A DNA stretch of 64,000 nucleotides from NCBI GenBank assembly GCA_016748015.1, contig JAAOMT010000083.1, positions 31,007-95,006 on the forward strand, given 5' to 3'. Origin of the DNA: Geosiphon pyriformis. Its lineage: Eukaryota; Glomeromycota; Glomeromycetes; Archaeosporales; Geosiphonaceae. The notes beneath the pieces are model-generated. The model was given only the letters and a program-made list of their open reading frames with translations, did no database searches and was not told where the DNA came from. Shown one piece after another: positions 13,101-24,560 of this stretch. Each line of letters begins with the position of its first letter. Position 1 is the stretch's first letter. A program made the position numbers and the translations under genes.

Positions 13101-13530
13101 ATTTGATCTTAATGCCTATATTGTGGCATAATTTCCAGATAACTAACAAAGAAGACATTACTAGCCAGAAATTATTTGGTATTATTTAAAATATTTCTTG
13201 AAAATACCAAATAATAACAGCAATTCTTATCAAATAGAACATTTATTTTGTTATATTAATTAGTATAAGCCAAATAAATTTCGAAATCACTTTTATGTCT
13301 ATAAAAATTATTATGTTGTTTCGACTTTGGCATATTTAGGAATGATAAATGCTAAATTATAGAGTAAAAGTTTTTATCTAAAAGACTATTATTCAATAAT
13401 TCCAGTCCAAAAAATTATGAATTGGTTTATTAAGACAAAATATACATGACAAGGAGCAGAAAAAATAATTGTTGTAATTCCATTAAATTCAAATTAGGAA
13501 TTTAATTATATGTAAAAAAACAGAAATACA
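10175..13530 (+). pseudogene. Decayed Tnp2-type DNA-transposon transposase
   Basis: Several separate reading-frame pieces add up to one large transposase gene. Near 10182 there is an N-terminal Cys motif (CFCAKDRGKK) and a Ser/Thr-rich stretch. 10508-11014 is an open segment of 168 codons with hydrophobic helices. 11445-11540 reads LNIDWFESTKHIIYSVGAIY, which matches the conserved core of Tnp2/Transposase_21 proteins, followed by a SGPQ motif. 13030-13520 reads a C-terminal region with an AYIVA motif, a (W)YKPNKF motif, an IPVQKI motif and a final VIPLN motif. Many in-frame stops are TAA/TAG/TGA where Gln, Trp or Arg is expected. There are frameshifts and extra AT-rich DNA, for example 12050-12650. 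It cannot make a transposase. Family assignment rests on remembered motifs and is fairly sure; the superfamily (CACTA-like versus relatives) is less so. Confidence 0.7.
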
Positions 13531-13679
13531 CTTATAAAACATTATAAATAAATTGATAATTCATTATGCATAATTTAATAGATTATTATGCCGTTTACTT
13601 ATATATAATATATAATGTAAAATATATACTTGATTTATTCTTTCTTTTTTTGTTTACTTTCTTTTCACTTTATCTTTGC

Positions 13680-14520
13680 TTCTTATTATGATATATTTCA
13701 AATATGAATAAGAGCAATAAAAGCAGAAAAAAACGCTAAAAGGACTACAAATACAGTATATTCAATAACAGACAATGCTCTTACATATCTTAATAGTATT
13801 ACTAATGTATTTCTGATTTTTTCGATAATAATCTGATAATAAGTCAAGAAATTAAAGATATAAAAACAAGTTAAGAAAAGTATTTTTCCGATTCAGTGGC
13901 TGCATTTAACAGAGCAAATGTTTATATTCAAGACCAATTTTAAAATATTATTCAAGTATTAAATAATCATAATAAATTCTTTGAAGTAACAAGTTGCCAA
14001 TTCGACCAAATAATAAGAAAAGTTAATAAAATAATTATTCATAAAGTTACTAGAAAAATTTTTGGAACTATTGTTAATAATGTGATCAAAAAAATTGAAA
14101 GAATATAAAAAATATTATCAATATTGTAGTTACAAAAACTATTAAAAAAGCAACAAAAAACACATCCAATAAGAATACTTCGACAGATGAAACCAAGAAT
14201 TATAATAATGATGATAATAAAAAAGTTACAAATTGTGTGGATGATAGTAGAGCAACCAAATATATTAAGAGCAAATCTTCAAAGAAATCCCATTTTTTTT
14301 CAATTTTATAAAAAAAAATTCATATTAAAGTTGGTCAACATCTTGATTTAGTTAAGAGGTATAAAAAAAATACTCTAAATATTAAAAAAAATGTTAATTG
14401 AGATTATGTTTACAACTTAAATAAAACACTTATAACAACTTGTAATAAAGATATTACTAAAGCATATGTCAAGTTTTTTTAAGCAGAGCTAAAAAAAATC
14501 CAAATATTGGTAAGTGCTTG
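13680..14520 (+). pseudogene. Unrecognised coding-like relic next to the transposase
   Basis: This stretch has fewer AT runs than its surroundings and reads as interrupted protein segments, for example SDSVAAFNRANVYIQDQF near 13890 and a Lys/Asn/Asp-rich part near 14200. Stops interrupt every frame. I do not recognise the family. Its position directly after the Tnp2-like relic and on the same strand would suit a second gene of the same DNA transposon, but that is inference. Confidence 0.35.
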
Positions 14521-16629
14521 TTAATATGTTTTTTTGTTTTTTTAAACTTTTTTTTTATTCTTTAGCCGAAGAAAAAAATAAATTACATTAATTATTCACA
14601 AAACTTGTATTTTATATATATATTATTTATAAAAAATTAATTTCAAATAACTGCAGACTCCAAAAAAACAACATTCAAGATTATTGCTCTTTGTTGTAAT
14701 TAGTACTATTACAAAATATTTAATTTTTTTGGTAATTTTTTTTATTCTATTAATAACCAACTTATATAATTTTAAAAGTTAAATGCTTAGATCAAAAAAG
14801 CAGTTGAACTTATTTTTTCATATCTTTACAAAGAAGTTGCTATTTTTTTCAAATTCGAATATATCTCTCTTGAACTTAGTGAAGAAAAATTCAAATGCAC
14901 AGACAAAAAACATGAATATTTGTTTATTAACTACTATTTAAATTAGAAAAGATAATATTATTGTTTTATTATAGTTTTATTTATTTTTTTTGTGTATTTA
15001 TTAATATTTTTTCTTAGATTAAGCATATTATTAATCAAATAGATTAAGCAATCTAAATAAATTTTTATTATAACAAAACAGATAAAAAAAAGTAGATGTA
15101 TTTAATTTGATTAACACATTTCTGTTTAGTTATTTGATAAGTATTATAAAACTCTTAAAATGCTGAAATACAAGACCAAAAATCTGATTTATTAGACTAT
15201 TTATGATAAGTGTAAATGTATTTAATACTATATATATTTTTAGAATTCTAATAAGCTGATTATTAAACTTTATTCAAATAATAATTAAAATAAGTCGAAA
15301 AGAATAAGTAAGTAAAATTATATTTGTAATTTTATATATTAGTTATATATTTTATAATAACAAAATTTTATTTGAATAAATTAGTATTGTTCAAAGTTTA
15401 GTAATTAAAATAAAGTAAGTTTTACAAAAGACAATTAAAGTAAAAAAAAAATTAGTGTTAAGTTATTATATATAAAATGAGATTGGATTTTAAAATCTTG
15501 TTACTTTAATATAATTCCTTGTTAAAATACAAGCTATTATTTAATATCTATTCTAAATATCTATATAATATTTATTATATATTTTTAATTCTATAGCTTG
15601 TAATAACAATGTAAATTAATAAAAATATATATCAAATTACATTAATAATATATTATAAATACTAAATAAATTAACAAAATATTATTTTTATTACTTTAAT
15701 AAAACTATATTTTATAATATATTATAAATATATTATTTTTTTAATTTATTTATTATATATTGAAAAAGCAAAGTTATTTCTTTATTATTATATAATATTA
15801 ATTTATTAAAGTTATATTAATATTACAATTATAATATAAAACAAAATTTGCAAATGTACTATTAAATACAATATTTTAGAATTACATATACATATTTTTA
15901 ATATATTTACTTGAAAAAACATTAAAATTACTCAATTTTTTAACTGGTAATATTTTTTTGCTTTTTGTTAATATTTATAAAAAATATTTAAAAGCTAATA
16001 AGATAACAATTTTTAAGAACAGTTTGTATATTGTTTATAGTATTTTTAATGTTATTGGCTGTACTTGCTAAAAATTTAGATTTGATTTTGGTATTATTAA
16101 TAACATAATTAAAAATATTAATTAAGATCAAATTTTTTTAGTTTAATATTTCAATTTGAATATAACTTTTAGTTTTACAAATAAATTAATATTTTATTTG
16201 TATTTATATTTTATATTATTATTTGTTTATAGCGATTTAAAAGCACTTATATAATTATAAATATTTTAATATAATGTATTTATATTATGATAAATCAAAT
16301 TTCAAATTATACTTTTATGTATATAATAAATTTTAATGTTTACAAAAAAATATTGGATTAATTTTTTACTTGGTAAAAGTTTTTATTAAAGATATGTGTT
16401 TTAATATTTTGTGTATTATAATTAATATTATTCTGTATATTTGATATTATAATATATACTGCTTTATACAAAAATATTATTTTAGAGATTGAAATTATAA
16501 AACTTTATTTGCATTTAGTAATACTAAAAATTCTATTTGTTTAATTGTCATATTTGTATGTTATTTAGAAATTGCTTATTGTAACAAAAAATAATTAGTT
16601 AGATCTAAATTTAATATAATTATAAAGAA
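14521..16629. other. AT-rich DNA without recognisable genes
   Basis: Mostly A/T with short homopolymers. The element whose 3' end lies at 16955 (+) presumably extends leftward into this stretch, but I could not read conserved motifs in it. Confidence 0.5.
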
Positions 16630-16955
16630 GAAGTGTTTAATTTATAGTAATAAGTCTGTATTTTTAATTATTAATAGTATATTAATATTGCTCTTACATA
16701 GTGTAGTAAAGTTGTTTGGTATTGCTAAAATGCTCAATATTTTTCATGATTTATGTAAGATTTATACATTTTTTTTGGTATAAAATATTATATCTTAATT
16801 AATATAAATGTATAGTGTAGTTTTGATTAGCCTAAATAACTGATTACATATAGAAAGCATGTAATTTACGTTTAGTTTAAACCACTTAACTTGGTGTATA
16901 ATACTAGCTAGCTTTAGATCTTACTTATTAAAAAATAATAATAAAAAATTATAAT
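16630..16955 (+). mobile_element. 3' remnant of an old LINE copy (copy E)
   Basis: 16815-16955 aligns with the 3' tails that follow the ORF2 stop in the two large LINEs (43562-43690 and 51220-51345): the same GATTGGCTTGAGTAGCT-like core, the ACATATAGAAA box, the TTAGTTTA box and a terminal TTATTAAAAAATAATAA. Upstream, 16630-16815 still follows the last part of ORF2 but with stops and shifts. Most differences from the younger copies are transitions. Confidence 0.7.
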
Positions 16956-18600
16956 TTATTTAAAAAATCTTTGATAACTAATACATATTTTTTAAATATT
17001 ACCCAAATTAAAAATGTTTGAAAAAAAAAACTATTTTCAAATTTTAGAGTATTAGCTCAACTTTAGAGTTAAATATAAAAAAAAAACTAATCTTGTTTTT
17101 AAAACTGGTAATAATTAACTAAATTATAAAATCAAAAAAAATTTAGTAAATGAATTTTTGTTGTTCTTATTTATAACCAAAATGAAAATTAAATATTATA
17201 ATTAGTATTAATAATAAAAAATGAATAAGAATTTTAACAAAAAAGAAATTTAAAGTTTTATTTTCCAGAAAAAAAAGATTGTTTCTTTGCTGTTTTGGCA
17301 TTTGAACAGCAGTAAGAAAAAAAACTGAAACTTTATTATTAATTTGCTATTAAAGACCTTTGAGTTTTTCAAGAAAGCAATAACAACACGAAAACTAATT
17401 CTAATATGTCATTTTGAAAGAAATTTAACTATAAAAACTTTCAGTCAAAAACAATTTTTTTGTGTAAACTGAATAAATTTTGCCACTTATTATTGATAAA
17501 ACTTATTGTTTAGCAATATATTTTTCGTATTAGTAATTTTTTTTACAAAATAATAAAATTATGAAAATAAATGCTAAATTTCTAATACATAAGAAATTTA
17601 CTTCTTTTATTTATAACGCATTTTTTACTAAAGTTGTTCAAAAATTAATAATTAAAATATTTGATTTTTTTATTGAATAAAATATAATATATCATATTTT
17701 TAATAATAAATAATATTTGATGTGTGGGTTTTTTTCTAATTAAATTGTTTATTAAATCTACAATTTTATAGTTGTAATGAGAATTTTTTTGTTGTATAAA
17801 ACTTGTTAAAAAATCTCAATAATCAAATCAAACCTTTTTTAATTTTGAACTTTTTTTACTAATTGACTTATATCTTTATGTTTATTCTTTTTTTTTATAG
17901 ATGAATTTGGTTTTTAACATATGTTATTATATCAAAATTAAATTTTATACTTTTAAACATTAAAGTATCTTTAAAATTTATTGTAGAAGATTAAAATAAA
18001 TAATTGAATTTCAGGTATAAACATTTGTATTATTTTAAACAATGAATATAAATTCCAAAAGCATTTAATCGCATTTTTGACTTATTAATAAATTAATTAT
18101 AAATTATCAAAAATATATTATTCATTTATTATTAAGTTTGAATCAAGAAAATCTTTTTCAAATGCAAACTGAATATTCTAAAGGAAACAGTGTAAAATAT
18201 AAGGTTAAATAAGAAAAACTAGGTATTTCGAGCTTACTGAGAAATATCTCGATTTTAAAAATATTAATTAGAAGAATCTATTTATTAAAAAGTAAGTGTC
18301 TGGGCATCCATTTATAAAAGTATATATTTTTATTTTATTGCTAGTAAAAAAAAAGCATCATCTAAAATTATAATTTTAAAGTTGTATTTCTAATTCCATT
18401 CAGCTAAAGAGCGTTTTATGGTTTTAGCCTGTAATAAAGACCTAAACTTTAGAGATTACTTTTATTATAAGTTCTAAAGTTTTTTTGATGTTTAAATAAT
18501 TTAAATGATATTCTTTCAACATTATTGTGAAGTTCATAATAATAGGCTATAGAATATTCTGCCAATGAAAATTAATAAGATTGGTAGTAGTCTTCAGAAT
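16956..18600. other. AT-rich DNA without recognisable genes
   Basis: No ORF, repeat or RNA gene can be supported here. It forms the 3' flank of the convergent BTB-TLDc gene. Confidence 0.5.
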
Positions 18601-18629
18601 ATGCATAATCAAATTAGACAAAAGCGAAT

Positions 18630-20119
18630 TTATCTTTTTATAATTTGAAAAACTTCATACTCCTCGAAAAGGAAATTCACCCGTCCCTTTTCTGATCCAG
18701 GCATTATAGCATGCTCATATTCTGTTGTCTTTTGACAATAGCAGCCTGGACTATTTTTAAAATCATCGCTACACACACGAATATCGGCATTAAATTGGGG
18801 TCCATGATTTGGCTCACCATAAGGTCCATATATGCCAACAAATTTGCTAAGCTTAGAATTTCCAGCTTTGCCATCTCCAAGGGAAAAAATAAAAATTCCT
18901 CTTCCATTTATATTTTCTCCCCGAGTGCCAAGACTGTGGGTTATAGCCGCCAATTATCTGACCAGTTCCTTTCACTTTTATTACGCTTACTGTTGCTCCT
19001 TTATCATCACATAATCGATGAAAATCGGCTGGAGTGAATCCGTCTCGACTGCCTCGAAGTAACAATTGGAAATCATTTCTAAGTTGATCTTCGAAAGGAG
19101 TATTTTCGTCTTTGCCTTCAATCCAATGATCAAGTTGTTTTATATTATGCAATCGAAGAAGCTTTGAATTGAGATTTGATCGTAATGGCTGAGCATCTAC
19201 AGACTTTTGATGACTACCCGGTACGAGATAATGATGTAAAAGATCTTCATATAAAGTTCCAGGTAAGATTCTCGCAAATGGTTTTACTTTGTGATAGAAG
19301 TCAACTGAAGATATGTTAAAGAACCGGATTAAAGGTAAAAGTCTTTCAATAGATTCCTTAAAGGCGTTAAAGTTTTCATCTGTCCAGTAAAGAACGTTCT
19401 TCGTCTGAATATTGTTCTCTAATTTAGCAACTCCCCATTCTATAATTTTTTGCCATATTTCAGATTCTTCTATATTTAGATCATCTCGGGTTAAAACTGA
19501 GGAAAGAACATTTTCACTAAGCGAGGTGAAATCTTGCGAGTTGAAGACTATAGCTGGATTGTTAGCAGCTATTTCGGCGCAGAAATTTTGTAAATTTTTG
19601 AAAGAATCATGCTTAAATGAAGTTCTCTGCAATGTGGCGAAATTTTCTTCTAGCTCTTTTGCATGGTGTTCAATCAAATAGTCTTCAAGGTGATCAATAA
19701 ATTTTACTAGAATAAGCTCATCAGCGATAACAAGCAATTCTAAAATGGTAGGTACTCCATATTTATCAAGAGAAATCTCGCCATTATAAATATATCTGTA
19801 TAGGAAAAAAAACATATAAATCATATTGGCCAAAATACTTTAAAGCAAATGAAAGCCCTTACCTGAGAATTATTTCAAAAATATTAGGAGAGATATTAGG
19901 TTTAGCGAAGATAATGGTATTATTTTCCCTTTTGATCCAATTGCCAGAGAGTGCTACAGCAAAATAGGGTGATCTTGCTGCTAAAATTTGCGAATGAGCT
20001 TGAAAAGTTCTAATATTAGGCGCTTCGCCAACTATAATTCTAACATCAGAGAACTTCTGACTGTCAAATAGATTCCCGAAATCATTGGATAAAGCGTGAA
20101 AGTGTTGTTGGGGTGACAT
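18630..20119 (-). CDS. BTB/POZ-BACK-TLDc protein with one frameshift
   Basis: Two exons on the minus strand: 20119-19863 and 19795-18630. The intron (19862-19796, 67 nt, GTAAGG...ACAG) joins FEIILR to YIYNGE, the usual BTB sequence. Residues 1-120 form a BTB domain (FSDVRIIVGE, FQAHSQILAARSPYF). The middle part fits BACK. The C-terminal part is TLDc, starting near the TGQIIGGYNPQSW motif and ending YEHAIMP...YEVFQIIKR. After GGYNPQSWHSG the frame shifts by one base at a run of four C's on the + strand (18919-18922); the remaining TLDc segment, with its IFIFSLGDG motif, is in another frame. Apart from this the domain is complete, with no stops. Either the gene is recently broken or the run has a sequencing error. 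BTB-TLDc proteins are greatly expanded in Rhizophagus; BTB usually recruits cullin-3 ligases, and the TLDc role is linked to oxidative stress or V-ATPase in other eukaryotes. The target here is unknown. Confidence 0.85.
19796..19862 (-). other. Intron of the BTB-TLDc gene
   Basis: 67-nt GT-AG intron (GTAAGG donor, TATACAG acceptor). Without removal the first exon stops immediately after its Leu-Arg end; with removal the BTB domain reads through in frame. Confidence 0.88.
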
Positions 20120-20199
20120 TGGTAAAATATATAAAAAGCTTTGAAATATTAATATTTCGATCTGTAGTGTTTAAGAAAAGGCATTTTCACAAAATCAAA

Positions 20200-20260
20200 T
20201 CAGCGCTGACTTATAATACATGTAAATGTGATCGACAGGTGATCTTACTATATTTATTTA
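20200..20260 (-). promoter_or_regulatory. Putative promoter elements of the BTB-TLDc gene
   Basis: On the minus strand TAAATAAATA (20260-20251) lies about 130 nt upstream of the ATG. A perfect 10-bp palindrome TCAGCGCTGA (20200-20209) lies between it and the gene, notable for its two CpG-type GC steps in an AT-rich setting. Position is the only support. Confidence 0.3.
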
Positions 20261-20299
20261 AATCGGGTGAGATTCCACCTCTACAAAATTAAGAAGTTT

Positions 20300-22070
20300 T
20301 GCATTTTTCGTTACTCTGCAGATATAATTAAGTTTTTGTTATTGTTATTTTATTTTTTATAACAATAATGGACAATTTGGTAGAAAAAAGTAATCATTAA
20401 TACAATAGTGAATGAATTAAAATTTAAAAACCTCACAGAAGCACAGCTTTTTTGTTACAAATTGGAATAACACATTAACCAATAGCAAAAAAAACAAGTA
20501 TTATATAATAAAAATAATCAAAAAGAAATTTCAATTAAAAAGTGAATTAAATATGTATAAATTAAATATGCAAATTTGTTTTATAAATATCTCAGCTATT
20601 ATTTTTCAAAGAGTTTAAAAAAATAAAAAAATGGTCTGTACTGTTAACAAAAGATAACATAACTAATATAATTCTATGTCTCAATTAGTGCTTGTAAAAT
20701 TTGGTAACAGATATTGTTTGTGTTTTTCAGTAATTATTTATTTAATAAGATTTCTTAAAAGCGTAAGATAATTATATATTAAAAAAAGAAAAAAGAAAAA
20801 AAATTATGATCTTTTAGATAAAAAATGTACGAAGAATTTTAATTATTGTGTTAAAAGAATTGATTTAAAAAATAAGTGTTTTAAGAATTATTTTTGTGAC
20901 TAATATTTTTTTACAGCTTTGAAAAATCTTGTTTATATATCTTCAAAAAAAACAATTAACCAAATTAATAAACAAATTAATGATTAGATTAATAATTAAG
21001 TCATTCATTAAGTTTATTATTATATTAATAAAAAATTATTATAAATAGATGATTTTAAAACTAAAAATAAAATATCTTAAAATTTACACAACTTTCTTTT
21101 AAAACAACCTAATAAACAGCAACTGATTTAATAATATAAAGCTCTTAAATAAAGATTTTTGTTTTTATAAATAATAACAAGCCAATATATTCATATATAT
21201 TGATAAAACTTAAGATTTAAAAGAGTATTTAGTTTTATTTTAAGTATTTTGAAATAATATATTTTGTTTTATTTTTTTAAACACACTTAGCAAAATTTTT
21301 AATTTAAATGTAAAAAAATAATATGCTAGTAAAATTGTTTTACTTTTTTATTAAATATTTGTAAATTATCTTTTTTTTATACAAAATTAATATTAATTTT
21401 GAGTATAAAGCTTTCTTAAAAAACAATTTTCTTTGCACAAAGTTATATAAAGCTGTTTAGTATTGTTTTTTGTTACTATTTATTTGTTTAAAAATTTTAG
21501 TTCAAATAAAATTTGTTTTTAATCTTGTTAAATTACATATTACAACATATATAGCAGTATTAAAAAATAAAAATAATAGTTAATTTGATATTTTTAAAAC
21601 TTTTGTTAACAAAAGTAGTATTTTTAATGATATATAAAAAATTTTAATTGTAAATTTTTGAATTTATTAATCTTTTAAGTAGTTATAATTAATAAATTTA
21701 TAAAAAACTATAATAATATTTACATATTTTACTTATATTATATATATTTTAAACAATAATATATAGAATTTTAAAGATAATTAATTAAATACAAATATTA
21801 TAAGACTAAATTAATAATATTTTTTTATTTTTATCTAAATAAAAAACATTAATTTGCATTTATTTACTATAAAATTAAATTTAAAATTTAAAAACAAAAT
21901 ATTTTAATATTTATAATTTAAATATTAATAAAAATTTAAAGAAGTTTTTTTATTTTATTTTTTTTGTATTTTTGATTAAATTTTTCAGTTTTAAAATAAC
22001 TTTTAACAAATAATTAACAGATATTATGAATTTTTTTTATTATATATTTTATAAGTATGATTTAATTATT
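20300..22070. other. AT-rich gene desert, left part
   Basis: No coding region or repeat can be supported. Composition is about as AT-rich as the LINE graveyard that follows, so decayed repeats are likely, but no motif is left that I can read. Confidence 0.5.
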
Positions 22071-22074
22071 ATCT

Positions 22075-24560
22075 AGTATATATAAACAAACCAAGAATTT
22101 ATAGTTAGACAATTCATGTTTTTGTTATATGTAATTAGCTACTTAAATTAGTTAAAACTATATTATACACTTATAACTATATTAATACTAATACTTAAAC
22201 AAAAAAAATATATGTGTTAATTATATAAATTCAAATTAACAATTACAATTTTATTAATATTTACCAACTAAATTATATTATTTAACAAATATTTTATTAA
22301 TTTATGTAAATTATATAAAATTGATAAATTATTAATAATTGAAATTCTTTTTTTTATTATTAGTTAATATATAAATTAATATAATTAATCTTATTTTTGT
22401 AACTTTTTATTAAATGTTAAATTACTAAAATAATAAACAGCTTAATCAATTTAGTTTTTTTGAATACTAACAAAATTTTAGTATACTATTTACTAAAAAT
22501 TATATATTTATACAAATAATATATTTTGTATTAACTAAAACACAAAAAACTATAAATTATAATACTAAAAAAGATAAAACTAATATATTTATTAGAAAAA
22601 CCCAAAATTTTAAAGCTTTTTTTAATATATTTAAGCGAATTTTAATATTTAATTTATATATAAAATTATAATTCAAAAATTCAATCTTATTATAATAAAA
22701 ACAAATCTTCTTAAGATATTATTTATTATATAAATATTTTGAATACCAATTATAAGTTATTTATAAACAGTTTTTATAATATATATATAGATTAATAATA
22801 TATTTATTGTTAATATCTAAATATATGTATAAAATTAAATATCATAAAGTATTATATTAATATTAAGTCTTATTTTTTTACTTAGTATTCTAGATTAAAT
22901 TATAAATTTGATAAATAAAATAATAAATATTGTTTGAAACAACCATATTTTTTGATCAAAATTTTAAGAAAAAAGTAGCAGCATAAGTCAATTTATTAAT
23001 AATTATATTAATAATTATACTTAAATGCTTTATAATTTTAAATTATACTATTAAAATGTTTTTATTATAAATAAAATTGTAAATTTGTTTTTTTAATCTA
23101 ACAACTATTGTAAATATTAAGTTTATACAAATTAAACTTAAAAATACAAACATTAATAGTAATTTAACTGTCTAAATAAATAATAACTATATTTAAAAAA
23201 TATATTTAAGAACTAAAACAATAATTTGCAGTTTAATAAATATTAATAACATTAAACTGAAAACCCAAATATTAATATTTAATTCCAAATTTTTAAAATA
23301 TACAACAATTCTATTAATAATACTATAAAATCTTAATTTTTTTAATAAATTATCTGTAAAAACATTAATAATTAGCAGTTATATTTTTATCAAACTTTTA
23401 CTAATCATTAATAAATTATTAGATTTTAATATATTCTGCCAAAAATATTATTTCCAAAAGAAAAATAGACTTATAAGCAAATTTTTTTTGAAAAAATTAA
23501 GTAATAACAATAAATTAATAAGATATTAGATTTTTAAGATTAAGTTTTTTTTATTAATAAAAAGTTTTTTAGTTAAAATTTTGTTTTACTTATTAAGTAA
23601 TTGCTTGTTAAAAATTACACTAAATTTTTTTAAAGAATAAATTACATTAAAATACAACTTTATATTTAAAATATTAAAAATAAAAATATTATTTAAGTTT
23701 AAAAATATTAATAAAATAAACCAAATCAAAAAAACACTATAATTCAAAATAATTTTAATCATATTAATTATATTAACCAAAAAATTGTTAATTAAATTAA
23801 TATATAATCTAACTAAATAATACAAAAATTTAGCAGAGTTTAATTAGAAATCTATAAATCTATAAATCTGTAATTAAAAAACCTATTAATAATATTAAAT
23901 ATATTTAAAAATAAGACTAAAAATACTATTTTGTTTTTAGCTTAAACCTGGTTAAATAATTTAAAACTATATAACAAAAAATAATATAAAGCTTTATTTA
24001 AAAAGTTTTTAAAAAAATTTGCCTTATATCTTAAATTTTTATATATTATTGTATTTTACTTCTGATACATATTTTTTAAAATAAAATTGAATTGTAATTT
24101 ATAATTAATTATTAGTTAAAGCATAACAAAAACCAAATACAAGAACTATTTATCAAAAATAGCTTTTTTAAAATTATATTTACAAAAAATTATATATATA
24201 AATAAATTTTAAACATATTAAGTTTAAAAAAATTATTTGTAAACAAAAAAATTAATAAATAATAATACATTTTTTTGTTTTTTACTATAGCAATTAATAA
24301 ATTGCTAATAAATAAATTAGCATTAGTAATATATTTGTTGATAAAAATAATCACAGTTTCTTTATTTAATAAAAATATTATTAATTTAAAAAATTACTAA
24401 TCATATTAAAAATATATTGTATTATAGTATAATTATTGTTAATTCAGATAATATTATCAACAAAAACATTAGCTTTTAAATATAATATTAATTTAAAATA
24501 AGTATTAATATAATTTGTTTTTAATATGCATTTAAATTTAATATAATAACCAAAAAACTA
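22075..24560 (-). mobile_element. 3' half of a heavily decayed LINE (copy F)
   Basis: 22165-22075 (minus) matches the LINE/ORF1-only 3' tail. Over the 20-base core at 22152-22133, compared with 36018-36037 of copy C, there are six differences, all G-to-A or C-to-T. About 2.3 kb upstream, the spacing seen in the younger LINE at 36850-43690, the minus strand reads ANVFVDN (24473-24453) followed by II(stop), then QYIFNMISNFF, matching the RT motif C region FIDDTIW...QYILNVASEFF. The second catalytic Asp is Asn and the Trp after it is a stop. The 5' part should lie at 24.6-29 kb but is too decayed to trace. Confidence 0.65.

Noticed and set aside
18711-19681. Plus-strand open frames opposite the BTB-TLDc gene
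   Set aside because: Shadows of the minus-strand gene; no recognisable domains.
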